64,000 nt of DNA. Origin: Brevundimonas sp. (GTDB lineage: Bacteria > Pseudomonadota > Alphaproteobacteria > Caulobacterales > Caulobacteraceae). Below are positions 43,632-50,380 of the stretch, in pieces. Positions within the stretch are counted from its first letter, which is position 1, and each line of letters begins with the position of its first letter. Position numbers and translations under genes: made by a program. The notes under the pieces are model-generated. The model saw only the letters and a program-made list of their open reading frames with translations. It was not told the DNA's origin and did not search any database. The stretch is taken from assembly GCF_003248455.1 (NCBI RefSeq), contig NZ_QFNM01000005.1, forward strand, positions 1 through 64,000, read 5' to 3'.

Positions 43632-44522
43632 ATGACCATCCAATCTCTTGCCTATATCGTCCTGGAGACGACCGACCTCGACGCCTGGCGCCGCTTCGGC
43701 TGCGAGATCGTCGGCATGGCTGAGGCCGAAGACAGCGGAGACGACGCCCTGCTGCTGCGCATGGATGGGCGTCCCTTCCGCGTCCGGGTCGAAAAGGGCG
43801 CCCAGGATCGCTTCCTCGTCGCGGGCTGGCAGTGCGCGACCCGCGCCGCCTTCGCCGCTGCCCGCACCGCCGTCGAGGCCGCCGGCGTCGCGACGGAATC
43901 CGCATCGACGGCGGAAGCGCGGGCGCGGTCGTTCCAGGCCATGTTCCGGTGCACGGATCCGGCCGGCAATCGTCTGGAGATCGGTTGGGGCCACACGCTA
44001 GACTATCGGCCCTTCATCTCTCCGGTCGGCGTCGCCGGTTTCGTGACGGGGGAAATGGGACTGGGCCATGTCGTCCTGCCCGCCCAGAACCTGGCCGCGG
44101 CCTATGACTTCTACACCCAGGTCCTGGGCTTTGGCGACAGCGACGAGGCGCGGTTCTTCATGCAAGGCTGGCCCGACGATCCCGGCCTGGGCTTCCATTT
44201 CCTCCACTGCGACAATCCCCGGCACCACAGCCTCGCCCTGGGCGAAATCCCGGTTCCGAGCGGGCTGGTCCACTTCATGGTGGAGGTGGCGACGTTGGAC
44301 GATGTCGGACGGGGCTACGACCGCGCCCTCAACGCCGGGGTCCACATTTCGGCGACCCTCGGCAAGCACTCGAACGACGAGATGGTGTCCTTCTACATGC
44401 GCACCCCGGCCGGTTGCGACCTGGAGTACGGCACGGGCGGGCTGCGTCCGGACTGGTCCTCCTTCACCCCGACCTTCAGCCTCAAGGAGAGCCTGTGGGG
44501 CCACAAGTGGGACCGCGGCTAG
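43632..44522 (+). CDS. Extradiol ring-cleavage dioxygenase (VOC superfamily, type I)
   Basis: 296 aa, two tandem VOC modules, the length of BphC/HsaC. Fe(II) ligands His146 (GLGHVVLP), His214 (SGLVHFMVEV) and Glu265 (GCDLEYGTGG) are all in place, with His199 (PRHHSLAL), His246 (KHSNDEMVSFYM) and Tyr255 as the second-sphere residues. It opens a catechol next to the hydroxyls (meta cleavage), feeding the hydrolase at 40486. A GGAGT ribosome site precedes the ATG. Confidence 0.95.
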   Translation: MTIQSLAYIVLETTDLDAWRRFGCEIVGMAEAEDSGDDALLLRMDGRPFRVRVEKGAQDRFLVAGWQCATRAAFAAARTAVEAAGVATESASTAEARARSFQAMFRCTDPAGNRLEIGWGHTLDYRPFISPVGVAGFVTGEMGLGHVVLPAQNLAAAYDFYTQVLGFGDSDEARFFMQGWPDDPGLGFHFLHCDNPRHHSLALGEIPVPSGLVHFMVEVATLDDVGRGYDRALNAGVHISATLGKHSNDEMVSFYMRTPAGCDLEYGTGGLRPDWSSFTPTFSLKESLWGHKWDRG

Positions 44523-44647
44523 ACCATATCTCCCAGCCGCGTCGCGACAAGACGCCGACCTTCGGACTCGCGCCGACGTTGACTTGCCTTTCGGGCTAGG
44601 CGCATTCACGGCGTGCGTGACCGTGTTCAGTCGCCGTGGAGTAGTAG

Positions 44648-45166
44648 ATGGCGGATTCCAATGCCGCGCCGCGCCGGTCGCGGGGACGAAAAAGCGATGG
44701 CGAAGCCGGCGACCAACTCGTGCTGGACGAGATCGACGAGCGCATCATCGCCGTGCTCCGTCGAAACAGCCGGGCGTCCTACAGCGAAGTGGCCCGGACC
44801 ATCGGGGCCAACGAGGCGACCGTTCGATCCCGTACGCGTCGCCTGGAGGACGAGCGAGTCCTGCGCCTGATCGCCCTTCGCGACCTGCGGGCCATGGGTT
44901 TCGAGGCGTTGGCCGCCGTCGGCGTCGAGGTGAAAGGCCGTTCGGCCCTGGATGTCGGACAGGACCTGGCCCGGCACGAGCAGATCACCACGGTCAATGT
45001 CACCGTCGGCTTCTATGACTTGGAAATCCAGGTGATCGCCCGCGACCTGAAGGAACTGGAGACCATGCTCACGACGGTCGTCGCCAAAACGCCCGGCGTA
45101 GCGCGGGTGTATCCGGCCCTGGCGCTGAACGTGCTGAAATACAATCCCGAATGGGCGCCGCTATGA
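44648..45166 (+). CDS. Lrp/AsnC family regulator
   Basis: 172 aa. A charged N-terminal extension (RRSRGRKSDGEAG) precedes the winged helix-turn-helix (about residues 25-80; LDEIDERIIAVLRRNSRASY) and the RAM ligand-binding domain (about 90-165; ALAAVGVEVKG, VTVGFYDLEIQVI). Located between the ring-cleavage genes and a second regulator of the same family that overlaps its stop by ATGA. Most likely controls the surrounding catabolic genes; the effector is unknown. Confidence 0.92.
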   Translation: MADSNAAPRRSRGRKSDGEAGDQLVLDEIDERIIAVLRRNSRASYSEVARTIGANEATVRSRTRRLEDERVLRLIALRDLRAMGFEALAAVGVEVKGRSALDVGQDLARHEQITTVNVTVGFYDLEIQVIARDLKELETMLTTVVAKTPGVARVYPALALNVLKYNPEWAPL

Positions 45167-45630
45167 GCGCCTCGGCTCTGGATGATCTCGACCGCGCGCT
45201 GATCGAACGCCTTACCCTGGATGTTCGAGTCAGCAACCGCGAGATCGGCCGGGAAATGAACCTGACCGAAGGCGCCATCCGCGCCCGGCTGAAGCGCCTG
45301 TTCGACGATGAGGTGATCCGGGTCGTGGCTGTGACCAACGCCAATCGGCTGCGCAATCCGTTCCTGGCCTATCTATGGATCGAGGCCGAGACTTCCGCGG
45401 ACATCCAGCACTTGGCCGCCGCCCTGGCGGAGCTTCCAGAGATCGGCTTCGTCTCCACCACCCTGGGCCGCGCGGACATTCTGGCCATGACCCTAGTTGA
45501 GAACGGCCGAGACCTGACGGACTACCTGCACCAAACGATCGACAAGATCCCCGGCGTGCGCCGCGTTCGCTACAGCCTCGGCCAGACCTTCATCAAGCAC
45601 GACCTCAAATACTGCATCCTGACCCCGTGA
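45163..45630 (+). CDS. Lrp/AsnC family regulator (second of an overlapping pair)
   Basis: 155 aa with HTH (about residues 5-60; LDDLDRALIERLTLDVRVSN, GAIRARLKRL) and RAM domain (about 68-145; GFVSTTLGRADILAMTLVE). The two proteins differ clearly in sequence, so they are not a fresh duplication. Lrp-type proteins form dimers and octamers, so the translationally coupled pair could form mixed assemblies. Start chosen at the ATGA overlap. Confidence 0.92.
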   Translation: MSASALDDLDRALIERLTLDVRVSNREIGREMNLTEGAIRARLKRLFDDEVIRVVAVTNANRLRNPFLAYLWIEAETSADIQHLAAALAELPEIGFVSTTLGRADILAMTLVENGRDLTDYLHQTIDKIPGVRRVRYSLGQTFIKHDLKYCILTP

Positions 45631-45639
45631 TGCGGCGTG

Positions 45640-46107
45640 TCAGCCGGGGCTCCATGCGCCGGTCATTCCCTCCGCGCCCATCTGGCCGTCCACGACCGAG
45701 CGAGGCTGATGGCGGCTGTAGGCTATCCGCCACCCATCGGCCGTGCGGACGTAACGGTCGTGGTAGATGCCGGCGATCGTTCTGTAGGCGCCCACGGCAG
45801 GATTGAAGGTCGAGAAACCCAAATTCCAGACGCCCTCGGCGTTGTCGCCGTCGATGACGCGAATTTCGGCGTTGTGGCCCTGGTGGACATCCACCACCGG
45901 GGTCCCGACCGCGATGGACGTGAAGATCTCGATGAGACCGTCGAGACCGAACTGGCCCAATGGCGGGTAATCCAGCTCGGCGTCTTCGGTGAAGCAGGCC
46001 CTTATGGCGGCGACGTCCTTGGCGTCGCAGGCGTTCCAGTAGCGCGCCTTCAGGCGACGGATGTCGCTTTCGGCTTCGAGTTTCGCGATGCGGGCTTCGA
46101 TGGACAT
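45640..46107 (-). CDS. SnoaL/NTF2-like protein
   Basis: 155 aa, alpha+beta cone fold of the SnoaL-like/BaiE superfamily: RIAKLEAESDIRRLKARYW, FTEDAELDYPPLGQF, and HDRYVRTADGWRIAYS near the C-terminus. Members act as hydroxysteroid isomerases, bile-acid dehydratases or polyketide cyclases, but many have no known activity. Start at the ATG after GGAGGAAACC. It is transcribed opposite to the flanking regulators and SDR and shares its upstream region with the SDR at 46308. Confidence 0.85.
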   Translation of the reverse strand: MSIEARIAKLEAESDIRRLKARYWNACDAKDVAAIRACFTEDAELDYPPLGQFGLDGLIEIFTSIAVGTPVVDVHQGHNAEIRVIDGDNAEGVWNLGFSTFNPAVGAYRTIAGIYHDRYVRTADGWRIAYSRHQPRSVVDGQMGAEGMTGAWSPG

Positions 46108-46134
46108 GGTTTCCTCCATTATTATCCCGCGCGA

Positions 46135-46143
46135 TTTGCGTGG
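46135..46143. promoter_or_regulatory. Third TTTGCGT site, in the 46.1-46.3 kb divergent gap
   Basis: TTTGCGTGG at 46135-46143 matches the motif at 37157-37165 and, in its first 7 bases, that at 42621. A related AATGCGTAAAA follows at 46199. The 200-base gap holds the promoters of the SnoaL-like gene and the SDR. Confidence 0.4.
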
Positions 46144-46307
46144 TTGCTTGCCCTTAAATATCGTGCAAACTGCAGTGACAAGGCTGCTGCGCAGATGAAA
46201 TGCGTAAAAACAGGCCCGCCGAAGCCTTGCTTCGGAGGATGGAAACGTTTCAAAGGCGCCGCTTCAGGTCCGATGGGCTGTCGGAGGGGCCGATAAGGGT
46301 TCGGAAT

Positions 46308-47081
46308 ATGGCCGATGCGGACTTTCCCGCCGGCGCGGCGCTGATCTTTGGCGGCAGCGGCGGCATCGGCCAGGGCGTCGCGGCCTGTTTCGCCCGCGCT
46401 GGAACGGGCGTGGCGATCTGCTACCGCTCCAAGAAGGAGCGGGCTGAAGCTCTGGCCGCTTCGTTCGAAGACCAGGGTGTCAAGGCCACCGCCCACAGGG
46501 TGGACGTCACGGCCGAGGACCAGGTCCGCGAAACCCTGGCGCAGGCGGTCGAGGCGCACGGCCGGATCCACACCGTGGTCTGGGGCGCCGGACCCGTCGT
46601 CGATCAGGTTCTGCTGGCCGAGACCACCCAGGCGCAATGGCGGCTTGCCCTGGAGACCGAGACCTTCGGCTTCTTCAACGCCGTCCAGGCGACCCTGCCG
46701 CATTTCCGCGAGGCCGGCGGCGGCTCCTTCGTCCACCTCGGCTCCGCCGGCGACCAGTACTGGCCCCAGCGCGACGGCCTGTCGGTGGCGCCCAAGGCCG
46801 TCAATGAAGCCCTGGTGCGCGGCATCGCCAAGGAGGAGGGCCGGCACGAGATCCGCGCCAACAGCGTCCTGGTCGGCGTCATCGAGGCCGGCATGTTCCT
46901 GGAACTGCTGGAGCGAGGCGCCTTCGATGCGCAATGGGTGGAGGCCACCCACCGCATGCTGGCGCTCAAACGCTGGGGCAGGCCCGAGGATATCGGCGAG
47001 GCGGCCGTGTTCCTGGCCTCGGCCAAGGCCAACTACATCACCGGCCAGCAGATTTCCGTCTCCGGCGGTTTCGGCGTCTGA
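46308..47081 (+). CDS. SDR-family protein lacking the catalytic tyrosine
   Basis: 257 aa with Rossmann motif FGGSGGIGQG (14-23) and the typical SDR C-terminus RWGRPEDIGEAAVFLASAKA...TGQQISVSGGF. Where YxxxK is expected the sequence reads SVAPK, so Ser159 replaces the catalytic Tyr while Lys163 is kept. It may be inactive as a dehydrogenase, use a different proton donor (Tyr151 is nearby), or have another activity. The start ATG follows AAGGG. It precedes the MFS transporter by 44 bases. Confidence 0.85.
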   Translation: MADADFPAGAALIFGGSGGIGQGVAACFARAGTGVAICYRSKKERAEALAASFEDQGVKATAHRVDVTAEDQVRETLAQAVEAHGRIHTVVWGAGPVVDQVLLAETTQAQWRLALETETFGFFNAVQATLPHFREAGGGSFVHLGSAGDQYWPQRDGLSVAPKAVNEALVRGIAKEEGRHEIRANSVLVGVIEAGMFLELLERGAFDAQWVEATHRMLALKRWGRPEDIGEAAVFLASAKANYITGQQISVSGGFGV

Positions 47082-47125
47082 CGCCCCGACATCTCATCCG
47101 CCTGATGCAGAAGGACATCCTCGCC

Positions 47126-48319
47126 ATGACCGCCACCCATGATCTTCCAAGGGACCCGCCCCGGGGCGGACCGGGGATATTGGCCCTGTGCATGCTGATC
47201 CCGGCCCTCATCGCCATGATCGTGCTGGCGATTGCGCCCGGCCTTCTGGATCTGGCCAGAGTCTTCGGCACGAGCCAGGCCCAGCTTATCCAGACCCTGC
47301 CCATGCTGCTCATGATCGTGGGCGCCGGGTGCGCCGGGCTGATCGCCGAACGTCTGGGCCGACGCACGACACTGATCCTGTTCATGATAGCCTATGCGCT
47401 GGGCGGGGGCGTCGGCTATGTCGTGGATACGCTGGCGCCGATGCTGGTCGGCCGCGCGATTCTCGGCTTCTCGGCGGGCGTGCTGATGACGACGGCCTAC
47501 GGCCTGGTCGGCGAGTACTATGAGGGCCAGGCGCGCGAGCGCATCCTAGGGTTCATGTCCATGACCGGGTCGCTGGCGGCGGTCCTCATGCTGGCCCTGG
47601 GCGGTCAGTTGGTCGAGGCTTTCGGCTGGCGGGCGCCCTTCCTCCTGTATCTCATCAGCGCGGTCCTGATTCCGCTCGCGATCGGCGTCGGCGGGCGGAC
47701 GGCGGTCAAACGGCGGGAGCAAGGGCCGAGCTGGGGGCCCGTCTTCGCGATCTGGCCGATCTATGTGCTGCTCACCGCATATACGATCGGCGTGTTCATG
47801 ATGGCGATCCAGGGTGCTTTCCTGCTGGAATCGCACGGGGTGACGGCGTCGTCGACCATCGGAACGCTGCTGGCCGTGTCGTCGCTTTTCGGTGCGCTGG
47901 GCGGCTTCTGCTACGGCTTCATGCGCCGCTGGCTCGACTTTGGCGGCATGTTCGTATGGATTTCCGCAACTATGGGCGGGGGATTGGTGCTGGCGGTCTG
48001 GGCGCCGAACAACGCCTGGTTTGTCCTGGCATCCTTCGTGACCGGTTTGGGCATGGGCGTGGTCGAGGCCACCATCGCCTCCGAGATTATCAAGCGCGTG
48101 CCTGAGCCATCGCATGATCGCGCGCTTGGACTGAATGTCGTCGCCATGTTCCTGGGACCCTTCCTCAACCCCTGGGTCGTCGCGCCGCTCGTCGCCCTCG
48201 GCGGGATCGGATTTGCGGTTTCGCTGATCGGCGGAGCCTATCTGGTCGCCGGCGGAGGATTCTTGTTAGTTGGAATCCGTCGTTCCCAGCGGCGAGCGGC
48301 CGCGCCGGAGTTGCGCTAG
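47126..48319 (+). CDS. MFS transporter
   Basis: 397 aa with about 12 transmembrane helices. The motif after helix 2 is GLIAERLGRRTTLI; the C-terminal half has GLGMGVVEATIASEIIKRV. The preferred start (47126) has GAAGGAC upstream; an ATG at 47105 lacks one. It is likely co-transcribed with the preceding SDR and is a candidate inner-membrane carrier for the pathway substrate or product. The stop codon directly abuts the IS630 remnant. Confidence 0.9.
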   Translation: MTATHDLPRDPPRGGPGILALCMLIPALIAMIVLAIAPGLLDLARVFGTSQAQLIQTLPMLLMIVGAGCAGLIAERLGRRTTLILFMIAYALGGGVGYVVDTLAPMLVGRAILGFSAGVLMTTAYGLVGEYYEGQARERILGFMSMTGSLAAVLMLALGGQLVEAFGWRAPFLLYLISAVLIPLAIGVGGRTAVKRREQGPSWGPVFAIWPIYVLLTAYTIGVFMMAIQGAFLLESHGVTASSTIGTLLAVSSLFGALGGFCYGFMRRWLDFGGMFVWISATMGGGLVLAVWAPNNAWFVLASFVTGLGMGVVEATIASEIIKRVPEPSHDRALGLNVVAMFLGPFLNPWVVAPLVALGGIGFAVSLIGGAYLVAGGGFLLVGIRRSQRRAAAPELR

Positions 48320-48331
48320 AGCATTCGGCGC

Positions 48332-48724
48332 TCAAGTTGGCGCATAGCCGTCGTGTCGGAAGTCGTTTGCGCATTCTTGAGGCGTGAAGGTCTTGAGGAC
48401 ATCGGCGATGCGGTCCCACAGGGCGGTCATGGTCGCCTCGGCGGCGGCTCTCAACAAGGCCTTGAGCTTTCCGAAGGCCATTTCGATGGGATTCAGGTCG
48501 GCGAGCAGGGTGGCAGGAAGCGCAGGGTTGCGCCGTGCTTTCGGATAAGGTCGCGGACCTGATCGCCCTTATGAGCGGGAGGGTTGTCCATGACGACGAT
48601 GTCTCCGGGTTTGAGCGTCGGGCCCAACCCCTGATCGACATAGATCAGGAAGGCCTCCCGGTTCATCGGTCCGTCGAGCATGAAGGGCGCGCTCAGGCCG
48701 TCGCAGCGCAGCCCGCCGGTAAAT
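48332..48724 (-). pseudogene. IS630-family transposase remnant
   Basis: The C-terminal two thirds of an IS630 DDE transposase: GGLRCDGLSAPFMLDGP, GDIVVMDNPPAHKG with the second catalytic Asp, LRFLPPCSP, then in another frame DLNPIEMAFGKLKALLRAAA with the catalytic Glu, and the normal ending FTPQECANDFRHDGY. A 1-base deletion near 48504 breaks the frame. The N-terminus and first catalytic Asp are missing; at 48725 the sequence changes to a ychF fragment. Immobile. Confidence 0.88.
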
Positions 48725-48814
48725 GTGGTCGTCGATGTCGCCGGCCTCGTGCGCGGCGCGTCCAAGGGCGAGGGGCTGGGCAACCAGTTCCTGGCCAATA
48801 TCCGCGACTGTGAC
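48725..48814 (+). pseudogene. Internal fragment of ychF (ribosome-associated GTPase/ATPase)
   Basis: About 30 codons reading VVVDVAGLVRGASKGEGLG followed by NQFLANIRDCD, a signature stretch of YchF/OLA1 proteins around the G3 region. There is no start, stop or flanking YchF sequence. It lies on the strand opposite to, and directly fused with, the IS630 remnant, so it marks a rearrangement junction. Confidence 0.72.
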
Positions 48815-48887
48815 CCCGTGGCCGCCCGTCTCGGCTTTCAGCGCCACCCGCCGCACCGCCGAGGCCGCGCTGACCTAGGCTCAGGAC

Positions 48888-49277
48888 TCATAGCCAGAAG
48901 AGCACGGTTGCGGCGAGGGCTATGGCGGACAGGAAGACGGTCGGGCAACGATCGTAGCGGGTGGCGACCCGTTGCCAGTCCTTCAGCCTGCCGAACATGA
49001 TTTTGATCCGGTTTCGCCGCTTGTAGCGGCGCTTGTCGTAACGGATGGGTTCAGTACGGGTTTTGTGGCCAGGGATGCAGGGCGTGATCCCCCTGGCCTG
49101 TAGAGCGTCCCTGAACCCGTCCGCATCATAGCCCCGGTCTCCCAGCAGGCACTGGGCGCGGGGCAGGCTGTCCAGCAGGGCGGCGGCGCCGGTGTAGTCG
49201 CTGACCTGACCTGCCGTCATGAACAGGCTGATGGGCCTTCCGTTCGCATCGGTCACGGCGTGAAGCTTGGTGTTCAT
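48888..49277 (-). CDS. IS5-family transposase, orfB
   Basis: C-terminal DDE frame, normally expressed as a fusion with orfA by frameshifting; the open frame extends upstream of the listed ATG. The second catalytic Asp is in LLGDRGYDADGFRDAL. At the position of the catalytic Glu (consensus I-E-x-M-F-x-R-L-K) the sequence has Lys (RIKIMFGRLK, codon at 49002-49004), so the transposase is probably inactive. Confidence 0.88.
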   Translation of the reverse strand: MNTKLHAVTDANGRPISLFMTAGQVSDYTGAAALLDSLPRAQCLLGDRGYDADGFRDALQARGITPCIPGHKTRTEPIRYDKRRYKRRNRIKIMFGRLKDWQRVATRYDRCPTVFLSAIALAATVLFWL

Positions 49278-49297
49278 GCCGCCCTTGGTGCGTCCGA

Positions 49298-49645
49298 TCA
49301 GCCGCCCCAGGCCCCCTTTTTCACCCGCAGGCTCGAGGCCGTGCGGTGCGCCTTCAGATAGGTCGCGTCGATCATGACAGTCCGACGCTCGGTCTGAGCG
49401 CCGGACAGGCCCTCCATCATCCGAACGAAGACACCGGCTTCACTCCACCGCTTCCAGCGATTGTAGAGCGTTTTATGCGGCCCATAGGCCGCCGGTGCAT
49501 CCCGCCAGCGCAGACCGTTGCGGTTGACGAAGATGATCCCGCTCAACACCCGGCGATCGTCCACCCTGGGCTTGCCGTGGCTCTTGGGAAAATAGGGCTC
49601 CAGCCGAGCCATCTGCTCGTCTGTCAGCCAATACAGGTCACTCAT
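49298..49645 (-). CDS. IS5-family transposase, orfA
   Basis: 115 aa N-terminal frame: DUF4096-like insertion-element domain (LTDEQMARLEPYFPKSHGK, RWRDAPAAYGPHKTLYNRW) and the first catalytic Asp in VMIDATYLKAH. A slippery heptamer GAAAAAG at 49316-49322 would allow -1 slippage into orfB, giving a fused transposase of about 252 aa. Confidence 0.92.
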   Translation of the reverse strand: MSDLYWLTDEQMARLEPYFPKSHGKPRVDDRRVLSGIIFVNRNGLRWRDAPAAYGPHKTLYNRWKRWSEAGVFVRMMEGLSGAQTERRTVMIDATYLKAHRTASSLRVKKGAWGG

Positions 49646-49822
49646 ATCCAGATTCCTCAGGAGCCTGAATCAGATCGCGCGCCTCACATCAATGGGTCCT
49701 GAGCTTAGTGGCAGAGGCTGTGAATCACGCCTATTGAAACCCGACACGCTTCGGCGGGCTTCTGCTGTCTGGGACGACACGCGGCCTTTGGCGCCCGTCG
49801 CAGGGCATGGTCTAAGGATCGG

Positions 49823-50377
49823 ATGAGAACCGTTGTTTGCGTGATGTTGGCGGTCGGCGGCCTGGCGGGCGGTCTGGCCGGGTGCAACGCCGGGCGTTCG
49901 GCCGTGGGCGGGGCCGAACAGGTCGGTGCGGGGTTCGCGGCGGCGGCGACCGCGCCGCTGGAGGATTTCAACCTGCGCCGCCAGATCATTCCGACTGTCC
50001 TGCTTCAGGCCCAGGCCAATCCCTACGACCTGCGCAACCTGAACCGATGCTCCACCATCGGCGCAGAGGTCGCCCGGCTGGACGAGGCCCTGGGACCGGA
50101 CACCGACGAGCCGCCGCGTCAGGACGGCTCCTATCTCAGCGAGCGCGCGGCCGATGCGGCGGCCAAGGCGACGCTGGACGCCATACGCGACACCGCCACG
50201 GACTTCATCCCCGGCCGCAGCTGGATTCGCCGCCTGAGCGGGGCCGACCAGCATTCCAAGCACGTCCAGTCCGCCATCCAGGCCGGCCGGATTCGCCGCG
50301 CCTTCCTGAAGGGCATGGGGATGCAGCGAAACTGTACGCCTCCGGCGGCCCCCAGCTGGTTCCGGCCGCACCGATAG
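49823..50377 (+). CDS. Putative lipoprotein, unknown function
   Basis: 184 aa. Signal peptide with lipobox LAGC (about residues 18-21). The mature part is mostly alpha-helical and Ala-rich, with DLRNLNRCSTIGAEVARLDEAL and a possible C-terminal helical hairpin (ADAAAKATLDAIRDTATD). Similar small lipoproteins are common in Caulobacterales, but I cannot name a function. It converges with tgt. Confidence 0.78.
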   Translation: MRTVVCVMLAVGGLAGGLAGCNAGRSAVGGAEQVGAGFAAAATAPLEDFNLRRQIIPTVLLQAQANPYDLRNLNRCSTIGAEVARLDEALGPDTDEPPRQDGSYLSERAADAAAKATLDAIRDTATDFIPGRSWIRRLSGADQHSKHVQSAIQAGRIRRAFLKGMGMQRNCTPPAAPSWFRPHR

Positions 50378-50380
50378 GCG

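Larger units (their letters stand above)
48879..49704 (-). mobile_element. Complete IS5-family (IS427-type) insertion sequence
   Basis: 826 bases. Terminal inverted repeats GCTCAGGACTCAT (48879-48891) and ATGGGTCCTGAGC (49692-49704), flanked by CTAG on the left and TTAG on the right, close to the YTAR target duplication of this group. It carries two overlapping transposase frames joined by a probable -1 frameshift. Oriented opposite to the related fragment at 33642. Confidence 0.92.
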
